Assembly: GCF_030408435.1 (NCBI RefSeq)
Contig: NZ_CP047046.1
Span: 478,572-542,571, forward strand
DNA from: Corynebacterium auriscanis
Lineage (GTDB): Bacteria; Actinomycetota; Actinomycetes; Mycobacteriales; Mycobacteriaceae
Direction: 5' to 3'
DNA length: 64,000 nt
In this document: positions 34,522 to 43,337 of the stretch, in pieces
Numbering within the stretch: the first letter of the stretch is position 1
How the letters are laid out: each line of letters starts with the position of its first letter
Made by a program: the position numbers and the translations under genes
Notes under the pieces: model-generated
Told to the model about the DNA's origin: nothing
The model's input: only the letters and a program-made list of their open reading frames with translations
The model's database searches: none

Positions 34522-34636
34522 GATTGCTTCGCCTTTCTGTGGTGCTTGCTCGCTGTGTCAATGGTTTTGCTGCCGCCGCGGGGAGAGCGCTGCGGTCACT
34601 GTTAGGTCTGTGGTGCTTGCTAGCGGCATCCGATTT

Positions 34637-35128
34637 CTACTTACTGGGCCCACTGATGAACTCCATCGCCGGCGTGGTCTGCCACGGTTGTTCGTCCCCG
34701 TCCTTGCGCTGCAAACGCAACGTGGAATCCACGGGGCGTGAAATCGCCATGTCATGGCCCGCCAAAACCTGCTTTATCCGATTGGCGTTGTCCTCATCCC
34801 CCGGCACACACTTTGTATCGTCACGCTGTTCGGAGGTGATATCGCCAAACCGAAGCGCCGAGCCTTCATCGAGCCATTCCACGCTGCCCCGTAAAGCGAT
34901 GCACCCACTGGCCCCAGTGAACTCTCGATCACCGAAAACGAGGAACGCCCGCCCCTGCTGGTTTTCGGGAAGGATGGAGGGCCGGGTGGCGTCGGAAGTA
35001 ATTTGGGTGACCTGCCACTGCGTGGTGCCCAATGGTGTTTCCTGCATGGCGCAGGCGACCAAGGAAAGACCAGCCACGATGCACACGACGGTGATGTGGG
35101 CTATGTTTTTCAACGCGACGGGCGGCAC
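34637..35128 (-). CDS. META/HslJ-like lipoprotein
   Basis: 163 aa. Signal peptide with lipobox LVAC. The mature part resembles the META/HslJ fold: TTQWQVTQI, FTGASGCIALRGSVEW (usual F-x-G-C-N region) and a second Cys in DTKCVPG. The GTG start at 35128 overlaps the otsA stop (TAGTG), so it is translationally coupled to trehalose synthesis genes. Function unknown; a conserved lipoprotein between otsA and otsB is found in other corynebacteria from memory. Confidence 0.75.
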   Translation of the reverse strand: MPPVALKNIAHITVVCIVAGLSLVACAMQETPLGTTQWQVTQITSDATRPSILPENQQGRAFLVFGDREFTGASGCIALRGSVEWLDEGSALRFGDITSEQRDDTKCVPGDEDNANRIKQVLAGHDMAISRPVDSTLRLQRKDGDEQPWQTTPAMEFISGPSK

Positions 35129-36606
35129 TAGGCGTTATCCACCTTCTGTAACTGACGAAGGAACGATTCGGCCCAGCGGTTAACGTCGTGCGTACGGACG
35201 TGATCCCACATGTCCAGCATGCGCTGACGGCGAGAGTTCGGGTCATCCGTCGCGGCCTTCACCACCGCCATGGCCGTGGAGTCGGGGTCATGGGGGTTAC
35301 ACAGGTAGGCCTGCGTTAGCTGAGTGGCCGCGCCCGTGAACTCCGACAACACCAACGCACCCGAACCGTCGGAGTGGCACGCCACGTATTCCTTGGCGAC
35401 CAGGTTCATGCCGTCCTTCAGTGCAGTGACTAGGAGTATATCGGCGGCGGAGTACAACGCGGTGATGTCTTCAAACGGCAAACCAGCGTGCGTGTAGTGC
35501 ACGACCGGGCGACCCAGCGAACCGTAATTGCCGTTGATACGAGAAACGATCCGCTCCACCTCCTCGCGGACGCGCTGGTAATCCTCCAGGCGCTCGCGGG
35601 ACGGGGTGGCCACCTGCACCATCACAACGTCTTGAGCTTTAAGGTCCCCGGAATCCAGCAGGGTCTCTAGGGTTTCCAACCGATGCGTGATGCCCTTGGT
35701 GTAATCCATGCGGTCCACACCGGCAAGCAGCAACTTGGGGTTGCCCAACTGCGTGCGCAGTTTTTCCGCGCGGGCCATGACCTCGGGGGACATGGCTGTC
35801 TGATTGACGTGCCTAGCATCAATTGAGATGGGGAAGACCCCCACTTTGACCTCGCGCGTGGACCCGTCACTGTCTTGGACCTGAACCACGCCGACGATGT
35901 CACCTGGTTGAGGCAGGCGGGCCCCACGGACGAAAGTGTGCTCATCTTCTGCGTGAGCATAAGAGACGTCCTCGCCCAGCGCCTGCAACGTGTCTAGGAA
36001 ATTAATGGCGCCATCGGCGGTGTGGAAACCCACGACATCCGCGCCCAGCGTTCCCTCTAAGATCTCGCGGCGCCAAGGCAGTTGCCGGAACAACTCCGGG
36101 GCGGGGAAGGGGATGTGGAGGAAGAAACCGATGCTTAAGTCGGGGCGCTGTTGTCGCAGTTGCCCCGGGACTAGGTGCAGTTGGTAATCCTGCACCCACA
36201 CCGTCGCGCCCTCAGCGGCCTCACGCGCCGCGGCATCCGCGAAGCGCTTGTTGACCTCCTGGTAGCGCTCCCAGTAGCCCTTATCGAACTTTGGGCTGAC
36301 GATGAGGTCGTGATACAAGGGCCACAACGTTGCGTTGGAAAAACCCTCGTAGAACAACTCGTGATCTTGGGCATCCAAGTTCACCGGCAGCATCCGTACA
36401 CCGGCCTGCTCAGCCGAGGGCATGTCATCGACCGCGACTTCATCCGTGCAGCCCGGCCAACCAACCCATGCCCCCTCGCGCTCATGCAAAACGGGCTTCA
36501 ACGCAGTGACCAACCCGCCAGGGGAGGGGTTCCACTCCACTTTATCCCCGTTGAGCACTCGGTCGACGGGTAAACGATTGGCGACGACGATGAAATCGCT
36601 AGTCAT
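35128..36606 (-). CDS. otsA: trehalose-6-phosphate synthase OtsA
   Basis: GT20 glycosyltransferase joining UDP- or GDP-glucose to glucose 6-phosphate. 492 aa. Conserved segments include VVANRLPVDR, PSPGGLVTALKP, WVQDYQLHLVPGQLR, GFFLHIPFPAPELFRQLPWR, GVDRMDYTKGITHRL and TALKDGMNLVAKEYVA. It begins 9 nt after the histone-like gene and is coupled to the META-type lipoprotein. Confidence 0.95.
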   Translation of the reverse strand: MTSDFIVVANRLPVDRVLNGDKVEWNPSPGGLVTALKPVLHEREGAWVGWPGCTDEVAVDDMPSAEQAGVRMLPVNLDAQDHELFYEGFSNATLWPLYHDLIVSPKFDKGYWERYQEVNKRFADAAAREAAEGATVWVQDYQLHLVPGQLRQQRPDLSIGFFLHIPFPAPELFRQLPWRREILEGTLGADVVGFHTADGAINFLDTLQALGEDVSYAHAEDEHTFVRGARLPQPGDIVGVVQVQDSDGSTREVKVGVFPISIDARHVNQTAMSPEVMARAEKLRTQLGNPKLLLAGVDRMDYTKGITHRLETLETLLDSGDLKAQDVVMVQVATPSRERLEDYQRVREEVERIVSRINGNYGSLGRPVVHYTHAGLPFEDITALYSAADILLVTALKDGMNLVAKEYVACHSDGSGALVLSEFTGAATQLTQAYLCNPHDPDSTAMAVVKAATDDPNSRRQRMLDMWDHVRTHDVNRWAESFLRQLQKVDNA

Positions 36607-36615
36607 GAGAAGCTT

Positions 36616-36990
36616 TTACTCCGCAGTCTTAGAGGTTTTCTTCGTGGCTTTGGAGGCTTTTTTGGTTGTCTTCTTTGCTGCCTTGGTGGTTTTCTTCGCT
36701 GTCTTGGTGGCTTTCTTGGTCGCCTTCTTGGCAGCCTTCTTTGCCCCCCGTTTCGTGGTCTTGCGGGTCGCCTTCTTGGCCTCAGCTTCCTTGGCCTCAA
36801 TTTCGGCGACAACACGGCGGTGAATCAGTCCCTCTGGCTCTACACCCAGCATGCACATCAGTGTGGCTGCATCGAGGAAGTCCTCGGAAAAAGTAGCGAC
36901 AATGCGCTGCGCTGCTGCGGCGGTCTCCGCCTCCACGGCGTGGAGGGACTCGGTGTTGTTGGAACGATTGTCGGTGACCTTCGGCGGCAC
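36616..36990 (-). CDS. small protein with histone-H1-like Lys/Ala-rich tail
   Basis: 124 aa. Residues 1-75 form a small, probably helical domain (TAAAAQRIVATFSEDFLDAATLMCMLGVEP). Residues 76-124 are almost only Lys, Ala and Thr in KKAAKKATKK-type runs, like eukaryotic H1 tails and the tails of actinobacterial HupB. The tail probably binds DNA, RNA or polyphosphate. Start GTG 36990 with AAGGGG about 10 nt upstream. It is 9 nt before otsA, so it is probably co-transcribed with the trehalose genes. I recognise no named family. Confidence 0.75.
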   Translation of the reverse strand: MPPKVTDNRSNNTESLHAVEAETAAAAQRIVATFSEDFLDAATLMCMLGVEPEGLIHRRVVAEIEAKEAEAKKATRKTTKRGAKKAAKKATKKATKTAKKTTKAAKKTTKKASKATKKTSKTAE

Positions 36991-37068
36991 GTGCGCAACC
37001 CCTTTTCTTTCTTGATGCGGGTCTATCTTCGTTGCACCAGCGCAACCAACTAGGCGAGCAACCGCGTT

Positions 37069-37086
37069 GCCGGCTGGGGAGCCGGC
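37069..37086. terminator. GC-rich hairpin between thrE and the histone-like gene
   Basis: GCCGGCT and AGCCGGC, 7 bp perfect, with a GGGG loop. Both flanking genes are on the minus strand, so this would end thrE transcription or shape the leader of the next gene. No T-run follows. Confidence 0.4.
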
Positions 37087-37198
37087 CGTACGTCGTGTCG
37101 CGTATCCAGTTGGGGCACTAGCTTCATCGGGCGGAGGCTTTTGGTGAAAAACCCCTCAACCAACAGTATTTTACGCGAAAAGGTTTCAGTTGGTGCGA

Positions 37199-38773
37199 TC
37201 AGTCTCCCTTGGGCTCTTCGGGCTTCGGCATTTTGTGGTCCAGCTGCCACAGGGATTCAGATCCCTTCTTTTCTCGACGCCGCCAGTGCAGCGGCTGACG
37301 AACTCGGCCGTCCACTGTGAGGCGCGGTTGGGAGATATCCCTGCGGCGCACGATTCGAGGGCGAATGAGCTGTTGGTATCGATTGATAATGCGGCGCGGC
37401 CGGCGGATTCGACGCGCGGTCCACTCACCCAACACAACCCCCGCGGCCAATGTGGTGGCGGTAGCCAGCGCCAGCGCCAAATTGGAAATACCCACAACGA
37501 ATTGCTCGCTCAGCATGGAGCTCATACCGCGGTAGAGCGCCAGACCGGGCAGTAGCGGAGTGATCCCGGCGGCTGCGGTAATCTGCGGCGGAATCATGTA
37601 CCGACGGGAAAGCAAACCACCGGCAAAACCAACAGCCAGGGCGCTGGTGCCATTGGCGAACATGGGCGACCAACCCGCGACACTCTGAATGAGGAAGAAC
37701 GCGGTGGATGCTACCAGCGCGGTTAAGCCAGCTACGATTGTTGCGCGGCGCTCGGTGAAACACGCGATACAGAAAAAGATAGTGGCGAAGGCACCGGAAA
37801 TGATCTGCAGCGGAACGGAGCCGAACTCGCCTGACGTTTGGGAGGTATCGATGGGAGGCAACGTAATGCCGATCCATGCCATGGCTTGAATTCCGGCACC
37901 GATACCCGCAATGATGCCGCCGGTTTGCAGCAGGGTTTCAAAGAAACGGGCGGAGGACGTGACAGGGGCGCCGGTAATGCCGTCTTGGAGTGCTTGCACC
38001 AGCGTCAACCCAGCCAGTAGTGCCACAATGCACGATGCGATAACCAACGAGGGTGGTAGGAAAAAACCCAATTCCACACCCACGGCATAGGTGAGAGCCG
38101 CAGGGATCACGGAAGCGAAACCGCCCAAGACGTTTTGGAAGAACACGGGCAGGGATTTGGATGCCAACCACGCGTTGGCAAACACCGTGAAGATGGTGGT
38201 GACACACGCTACGAAGGCAATGACCCAGCCACCGCCCAGCAGCAACCCGACCGAACCGGCGAATCCGCCCCATGCAAGCAGTGCGTAACGGTTGCGGAAG
38301 GGCAGGTTAGAGGTCTCGATCTCGAACAGAATCTGCTGGGCCATCTCCAGCGGCGTGGCGCCCGCTACGATGGATCGCACCAACCGATCGACTTCTGTCA
38401 ACCTGGAAAAATCCGTGGTGACCTTGTGCACAACACGGAACACCGACGTCGCCGGCTGGTTCTGGTTGAACCGCGCATACACCGTGATGGTGTTCAATGT
38501 GATGTCCACGTGCGTGTAGTGCAAACCGTAGGCGGTGGCAATGGCCCGTATTTGGGCTTTCGCATCGGTATTTCCGGTGCCGGCCGCTAAGAGCTGATCG
38601 CCGATGCGGGCCGCCAGGTCCATGACTGCGTGCACTTTAGCGGGATCGCTTAAGTCGACCGGTGCCAGGGGTGATGGCGGTGGTGCGAGGCGAATCGCAT
38701 CGATCGTTGCGCGATTGCCAGTGAAGAGCAGCTCAGCGCCCTTGCCAATGGCGCTCCTCAGGAAATTACTCAC
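37199..38773 (-). CDS. thrE: threonine/serine exporter ThrE
   Basis: 524 aa. The N-terminal soluble domain (VMDLAARIGDQLLAAGTGNTDAKAQIRAIATAYGL) and about ten C-terminal helices are those of the single-chain ThrE exporter of Corynebacterium. The C-terminal tail is very basic and hydrophilic (RRIRRPRRIINRYQQLIRPR). It exports Thr and Ser using the proton motive force. It lies next to tRNA-Thr, divergently, as in C. glutamicum from memory. Confidence 0.93.
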   Translation of the reverse strand: MSNFLRSAIGKGAELLFTGNRATIDAIRLAPPPSPLAPVDLSDPAKVHAVMDLAARIGDQLLAAGTGNTDAKAQIRAIATAYGLHYTHVDITLNTITVYARFNQNQPATSVFRVVHKVTTDFSRLTEVDRLVRSIVAGATPLEMAQQILFEIETSNLPFRNRYALLAWGGFAGSVGLLLGGGWVIAFVACVTTIFTVFANAWLASKSLPVFFQNVLGGFASVIPAALTYAVGVELGFFLPPSLVIASCIVALLAGLTLVQALQDGITGAPVTSSARFFETLLQTGGIIAGIGAGIQAMAWIGITLPPIDTSQTSGEFGSVPLQIISGAFATIFFCIACFTERRATIVAGLTALVASTAFFLIQSVAGWSPMFANGTSALAVGFAGGLLSRRYMIPPQITAAAGITPLLPGLALYRGMSSMLSEQFVVGISNLALALATATTLAAGVVLGEWTARRIRRPRRIINRYQQLIRPRIVRRRDISQPRLTVDGRVRQPLHWRRREKKGSESLWQLDHKMPKPEEPKGD

Positions 38774-38939
38774 CCGTCACACGCTACATTGCTGCCCTGT
38801 TCTTGTCAGCAGGGGCCGGACGTTCATACATGGTCCTAATGTGGTGGCGGTTTGGTGCTCTGGCTTAGCTTGCTGGTACTCTATCTCTTATCCATTGTGA
38901 CGCCGCGCTGCAGTCGGGCGCGGTTAATTTTTGGGTTCT

Positions 38940-39015
38940 GCTGGAGTGGCGCAATCGGTAGCGCAACGGTCTTGTAAACCGTAGGTTGCGAGTTCAAGTC
39001 TCGTCTCCAGCTCCA
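38940..39015 (+). tRNA. tRNA-Thr (anticodon TGT)
   Basis: 76-nt cloverleaf. Acceptor arm GCTGGAG (38940-38946) pairs with CTCCAGC (39005-39011), then discriminator T and encoded CCA. D-loop with AATCGGTAG, anticodon stem CGGT/ACCG around CTTGTAA giving UGU, and a T-loop GTTCAAGTC. Confidence 0.95.
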
Positions 39016-39053
39016 CTACTTTCTACGCCGTTTGTGGGCGCTATTGTGTCAGC

Positions 39054-39419
39054 ATGACTCTTTGGAAACTCAGCGACGATTGGCTGCGCAATCATACATC
39101 TCCAGATTTGGTCTACACCGTGGTCCTGCGGTTGGATTCCCCAGACATTACGCAGCGCGTGTGGCAGCAATTCGAAGATCGGGTTGTGGATGGAGCGGAG
39201 GTCGGGGGAGGACCGGAAGGCCACCCCACCGTGCTGTGGGGTGGCGCATACCTAGAACTGGTGGGGGATCGGGAGATTGAAGCTGGCAGTGGTGGGGAAG
39301 ATGCCTTGGATTCCCTCAACTACGCGATCAATGAGCTACTGGCTAACGCTATTGCTAGCGCAGATGTGAGCACCAGGATTAAGGTGGTGTCGGCCGCGCG
39401 TCAGCTGGTCAAGGACTAG
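39054..39419 (+). CDS. conserved hypothetical protein
   Basis: 121 aa, soluble, acidic, no signal peptide: MTLWKLSDDWLRNHTSPDLVYTVVLRL, a Gly-rich middle (VGGGPEGHP) and a helical C-terminus (ALDSLNYAINELLANAIASADV). No family recognised. It starts 38 nt after tRNA-Thr and ends 3 nt before the convergent acetyltransferase. Codon use and the tight fit between neighbours support it as real. Confidence 0.65.
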   Translation: MTLWKLSDDWLRNHTSPDLVYTVVLRLDSPDITQRVWQQFEDRVVDGAEVGGGPEGHPTVLWGGAYLELVGDREIEAGSGGEDALDSLNYAINELLANAIASADVSTRIKVVSAARQLVKD

Positions 39420-39422
39420 CTA

Positions 39423-39965
39423 CTACTGAAAGCCGTAATACATGACTTTGCATTCGCCGGATTCTGATAGGCCCCGGTGCTTATAGCCGATGCGTTCATA
39501 GACGTGCTCGGCACGGTCGTTGCCGAAGTCCACGGCCAAGCTAATTCCCGGTGCGCCGGAAACTTTAGCCAATAACATCGCACGTTCCATGAGAATGGTC
39601 CCCAAACCCCCGCCGGGGTGACCGGGTGCGAGCGCTAACGCCACTTCAGGCACATCGGCGCTGACGAAACCACTGCAGTGCTCCTCTTCGGTTCCTTTAC
39701 GCAGCCAAGCAGCACCAATATCGCGACCATCCTTTTGGATAATGATCCCGCCCTGATCTTCAGTCCACAAACCGACGTAGTTGTGACTATCTTCGTCGAA
39801 TCCCTCGGGCAGTTCCCGATCTGCATCCCCGAAAGTTTCCGCTTCGCGAAACATCCGCTCGATAAACGAACGGTCGGCTTCGGTGGGGCGACGGAATGTG
39901 ATGGCAGATCCGTCTTTGGCATGGGTGGGCGAGTAGGGATCAGTCGTGTGAAGTGAGTTTGACAT
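39423..39965 (-). CDS. GNAT-family acetyltransferase
   Basis: 180 aa from ATG 39965 (MSNSLHTT); the frame is open to 40010 without support. N-terminal ITFRRPTEADRSFIERMF, acetyl-CoA-binding loop LAPGHPGGGLGTILMERA (a variant of Q/RxxGxG/A) and the terminal VYERIGYKHRG are typical. The acceptor substrate is unknown. Confidence 0.82.
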   Translation of the reverse strand: MSNSLHTTDPYSPTHAKDGSAITFRRPTEADRSFIERMFREAETFGDADRELPEGFDEDSHNYVGLWTEDQGGIIIQKDGRDIGAAWLRKGTEEEHCSGFVSADVPEVALALAPGHPGGGLGTILMERAMLLAKVSGAPGISLAVDFGNDRAEHVYERIGYKHRGLSESGECKVMYYGFQ

Positions 39966-39983
39966 GCACTCTAACGTAACAAA

Positions 39984-40007
39984 AGCCGGCCTCCAGGGAG
40001 ACCGGCT
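39984..40007 (-). terminator. Rho-independent terminator of the L,D-transpeptidase gene
   Basis: On the minus strand AGCCGG, one mismatch, CTCC, a 2-nt loop, GGAG and CCGGCT form a stem of about ten pairs, followed directly by TTTTGTTA. It lies about 60 nt after the ldt stop. Confidence 0.7.
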
Positions 40008-40068
40008 CAAGGTAGAACGTGGCGTCGATTAAAAAGCCACGCCCAACGGCGACAAAAGGCGAAGGGTC

Positions 40069-40800
40069 TTAGAAGATGAAGACTTGGTCGCCAACGTTCA
40101 GAGACGCGAAGTACTGAACGGCATCCTTGTGATACAGGTGGATGCAGCCGTTGGACATAACGTACGGGTCGCCCTCGTGAAACGCATGGCCATTGTTAGT
40201 GAAGTACACGGAGTATGGCATTGGAGCATTGCCGAACTCGCGAGAGATCTCGTCCTTCACCTTACGGGTCACGACCATGGAGCCACGTGGAGTTTCCTCA
40301 CCGCGCTTACCGGAGGAGATGCGAACCGGACCGTAGGTGCGCTTACCGTTGCGCTGCAACCAGGTGACCTGGTTCTTCAGGTCAACACAAGCGCGTGCAG
40401 ATGGAGGGCAAGGATTGTTGGCCTTACGGGCGGCAGCGCGTTTCTTCGCAGCAGCGGCAGCGGCAGCGCGCTTCTTGGCAGCAGCTGCTTCGGCACGCTT
40501 CTTTGCGGCAGCACGAGCGCGCTCGGCTTCACGAGCCTTCAGCGCGCCAGGGGCGATGAAGTTGGCCGTGTTATCAATGCCTTGACGAACCGGGCCACGA
40601 AGCTGAGGGGGCAGATTGTTCGTCTGGTTGTACAGGTTGTCGCGTGCGTCCAGAACAGCCTTATGATCTGGGGTTGCGGATCCAAGAGGACCTGCTGGAG
40701 CAGCAGAAGCGGTACCGGCACCCAGAGAAAGCGCGGTGAGCATTGCAACGCCGGCTGCGGTTGCGCGGCGACGCAAAGAAGGTGGGTTGTTCGAAGTCAT
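40069..40800 (-). CDS. secreted L,D-transpeptidase (YkuD family)
   Basis: 243 aa from ATG 40800. Signal peptide ending ASA-AP (about residue 33). Residues 88-127 are an Ala/Lys/Arg-rich helix (AAKKRAEAAAAKKRAAAA) that may span the wall or bind wall polymer. The C-terminal YkuD domain has HAFHEGDPYVMSNGCIHL, with catalytic Cys219 in SNGC and the upstream His. It forms 3-3 cross-links in peptidoglycan or attaches proteins. The frame is open far upstream to 41247, but that part is the intergenic repeat and an antisense of phoP. The terminator at 39984 follows it. Confidence 0.9.
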   Translation of the reverse strand: MTSNNPPSLRRRATAAGVAMLTALSLGAGTASAAPAGPLGSATPDHKAVLDARDNLYNQTNNLPPQLRGPVRQGIDNTANFIAPGALKAREAERARAAAKKRAEAAAAKKRAAAAAAAKKRAAARKANNPCPPSARACVDLKNQVTWLQRNGKRTYGPVRISSGKRGEETPRGSMVVTRKVKDEISREFGNAPMPYSVYFTNNGHAFHEGDPYVMSNGCIHLYHKDAVQYFASLNVGDQVFIF

Positions 40801-40815
40801 GGCAAAAAGCTTAAC

Positions 40816-40915
40816 CTGTCTATTAGTCTTTGCATAGTCGACATTCGGGCGTGGTGCCGGCTGTTTGCGGTGGGTTGGTTTGGTCTGTCTATTAGTTTTT
40901 GCATAGTCGACATTC
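40816..40915. repeat. 31-bp direct repeats between ldt and the response-regulator gene
   Basis: Copies at 40816-40846 and 40885-40915 differ at one base; each contains CTGTCTATTAGT and TTTGCATAGTCGACATTC. Centre-to-centre distance is 69 nt. They cover the leader of the L,D-transpeptidase gene and the upstream region of phoP, so they may be duplicated promoters or response-regulator sites. Confidence 0.9.
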
Positions 40916-41016
40916 AAACGTTGGCACCCGTTTGTTGTGCATGATTTTTCACAGGAACTGTACAGTTGATGTACAGGACCGGCGATATTCGTTGGATGAC
41001 AATGAGGGACATGACC

Positions 41017-41718
41017 ATGCCGAATAATGCACCAACCAAGGTTCTCGTCGTCGACGATGAATCGAATATTTCTGATTTGCTCAAGGTGAGCCTCAAGTTC
41101 CAAGGCTTCGAGGTGGAAACGGCAGATAGCGGCCAAGCAGCGTTGGACATTGTCGATGAATACCAGCCCGATGCTTTCATCTTGGATGTCATGATGCCGG
41201 GAATGGATGGGTTTACCCTCCTCAACAAACTGCGCTCGCAGGGCCACGATGCCCCTGCGCTATTCCTCACCGCCAAGGATGGGGTGGAAGATCGCATCCA
41301 CGGGCTGACTATTGGTGCGGACGACTACGTGACCAAACCTTTTAGCTTGGAGGAAGTCATCACCCGCCTGCGCGTGATCCTGCGCCGCGTGTCCCCAGAA
41401 GATGAAAAAGAATCGAATGTCATCACCTACGAAGATCTCACCCTCGACGATGACATGCACGAGGTCACTAAGGCAGGAAAGGTTGTGGACCTTTCGCCCA
41501 CTGAGTTCAAGTTGCTGCGCTACCTCATGGTGAATGCGGAAGTGGTTCTCAGTAAAGCCAAGATTCTCGACCACGTCTGGAACTACGATTTCGGTGGCGA
41601 CGGAAACGTCGTGGAATCCTACGTGTCCTACCTTCGGCGAAAGATCGATACCGACGACCCACGCCTTATTCACACCGTTCGAGGTGTGGGGTACGTGCTA
41701 CGCAAGCCCCGCACCTAA
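41017..41718 (+). CDS. phoP: OmpR-family response regulator, PhoP-like (PhoR in C. glutamicum naming)
   Basis: 233 aa. Receiver domain VLVVDDESNISDLLKVSLKFQGFEV, phospho-acceptor Asp in ILDVMMPGMDG, TKPFSLEEVITRLRVILRR, then a winged-helix DNA-binding domain (LSPTEFKLLRYLMVNAEVVLSKAKIL ... VVESYVSYLRRKID). It closely resembles mycobacterial PhoP. In C. glutamicum the orthologous pair PhoS-PhoR governs phosphate starvation and lies at the same place before purD. The start is ATG 41017 because GAGGG lies 8 nt upstream; upstream ATGs in frame lack this. The kinase gene is 38 nt downstream. Confidence 0.88.
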   Translation: MPNNAPTKVLVVDDESNISDLLKVSLKFQGFEVETADSGQAALDIVDEYQPDAFILDVMMPGMDGFTLLNKLRSQGHDAPALFLTAKDGVEDRIHGLTIGADDYVTKPFSLEEVITRLRVILRRVSPEDEKESNVITYEDLTLDDDMHEVTKAGKVVDLSPTEFKLLRYLMVNAEVVLSKAKILDHVWNYDFGGDGNVVESYVSYLRRKIDTDDPRLIHTVRGVGYVLRKPRT

Positions 41719-41756
41719 TGTGAGAATCGAACGGCCCCCTTGTCCACGGAGAATTT

Positions 41757-43337
41757 GTGACTCATATCGATCCCCCGATGGGAACGGCAGTTAAGGCTGA
41801 GCATCCCCGCAAAAACTTCGCGGGGCATTTCCTTTCCCACTACCCGCTGCGTATTTCATTAGTGGTAGTAATTACCGCCCTAGCAGGGGTTGGTCTCACG
41901 ATTTCCAGTGCGGTAGTCACGTCCACCCTGCAACGATTCATGATCCAGCGCGTGGATGATCAGCTGGCAAACGCAACGGATTCGTGGGCACACCGCACTT
42001 CAACCAGTCGCACAACGCCGTATGACGACCTGGGTAAAACTGAGGATCCCCGTGGATCGGGCAGCTCGGACGGGTCCTCCTCAGGCGGCCTGCTGGGGTC
42101 GTATCCAAACAAAAGCGATGTGGATCGGCCTCCCAGTGACTTCTATGTGCTGGTAGTAGATGGCCCCGTTGCCTATGAGCAGTTCAACAGCGTGAACGAA
42201 TCGAAGCCTGAGGTTCGTGGTCTCGATAAACCAACCCCTCCTACGACCGTGAGCGCCCGCCCGGGCAGTGCCTCACCCACGGCGTGGCGCGCGGCGAGTG
42301 TGCAGAACCAGGATGGCACCGTCACGATCGTTGCGCTGCCCCTAGCCGATGAAGAACACACCATCACCCGCCTCATCGCGCTGCAGGTCATCATTGGCCT
42401 TATCGCTTTGGCCGCCATTGTGGTGGCCAGCATGTATATCGTCCGCAGGGCGCTGAAACCACTGAACCAGGTAGAACACACCGCCTCGCTGATCTCGCGT
42501 GGCCACCTTGAACAACGCATCCCCACATGGTCCCCAAACACGGAGGTGGGGGCGCTATCGCAAGCCCTGAACCGAATGTTGGCACAGATTCAAGGGGCGT
42601 TCATGTTTGTGGAGAATTCCGAGCGTCAAGCCCGCGGGTCGGAGGCTGCCATGCGCCGTTTCATCGGCGACGCTTCCCATGAACTTCGCACCCCGCTGAC
42701 GTCCGTGCGCGGATACGCAGAGCTCTACCAATCCGGAGCTACCGACGATGCTCGCATGGTCATCGACCGCATTTCCGAAGAGTCTGCCCGTATGTCCCTC
42801 CTCGTCGAGGATCTGCTGGCACTGGTGCGCATGGATGAAGGGCGCCCACTGAAACAGGACCGTGTGGACGTGCTGGAGCTGGTGCTGCACTCGGCGGATT
42901 CCGCTCGCGCCGGTTTCCCCGGGCGACACGTGTCGGTCAACAATAGGTGCGGCGGGGACATTCCGGTGGTCATCGGTGATGCTAACCGGTTGCACCAAGT
43001 AGTGGGCAACTTGCTGACCAACGCACTTCGTCACGGTGGGGATGCCGCCCAGGTTCAGATCAACCTGTCCCAAGGTAGCCACACCGTCATCATTGAGGTC
43101 TCAGACGACGGTAACGGCATCGCTGAAAAGGACTTGCCCCATCTGTTCGAACGCTTTTATCGCCCGGACGTCTCGCGCTCACGTGCATCCGGTGGCTCAG
43201 GGCTGGGCCTTTCCATCGTGAAATCCCTCGTAGAGGCCCACGGTGGCACCATCACCGTGGCCAGTCGGCTGGGGGAAGGAACTACCTTTACTGTCGAGCT
43301 GCCGTCCGCTGCGGAGGATGTTCCAGAGCATGCTTAA
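41757..43337 (+). CDS. sensor histidine kinase, PhoR-like (PhoS in C. glutamicum naming)
   Basis: 526 aa from GTG 41757. Two membrane helices (about residues 31-54 and 207-228) frame an extracytoplasmic sensor with a Gly/Ser-rich segment. Then come HAMP, the H-box DASHELRTPLTSVRGYAE, N-box VGNLLTNALRHGG, G1 VSDDGNGI, F-box LFERFYRPD and G2 GSGLGLSIVKSLV. It should phosphorylate the adjacent regulator. Its last 50 nt overlap the convergent lipase gene. Confidence 0.92.
   Translation: MTHIDPPMGTAVKAEHPRKNFAGHFLSHYPLRISLVVVITALAGVGLTISSAVVTSTLQRFMIQRVDDQLANATDSWAHRTSTSRTTPYDDLGKTEDPRGSGSSDGSSSGGLLGSYPNKSDVDRPPSDFYVLVVDGPVAYEQFNSVNESKPEVRGLDKPTPPTTVSARPGSASPTAWRAASVQNQDGTVTIVALPLADEEHTITRLIALQVIIGLIALAAIVVASMYIVRRALKPLNQVEHTASLISRGHLEQRIPTWSPNTEVGALSQALNRMLAQIQGAFMFVENSERQARGSEAAMRRFIGDASHELRTPLTSVRGYAELYQSGATDDARMVIDRISEESARMSLLVEDLLALVRMDEGRPLKQDRVDVLELVLHSADSARAGFPGRHVSVNNRCGGDIPVVIGDANRLHQVVGNLLTNALRHGGDAAQVQINLSQGSHTVIIEVSDDGNGIAEKDLPHLFERFYRPDVSRSRASGGSGLGLSIVKSLVEAHGGTITVASRLGEGTTFTVELPSAAEDVPEHA

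Noticed and set aside
40801..41247. Long N-terminal part of the L,D-transpeptidase frame
   Set aside because: It covers the direct repeats and the antisense of phoP; ATG 40800 begins a clear signal peptide.
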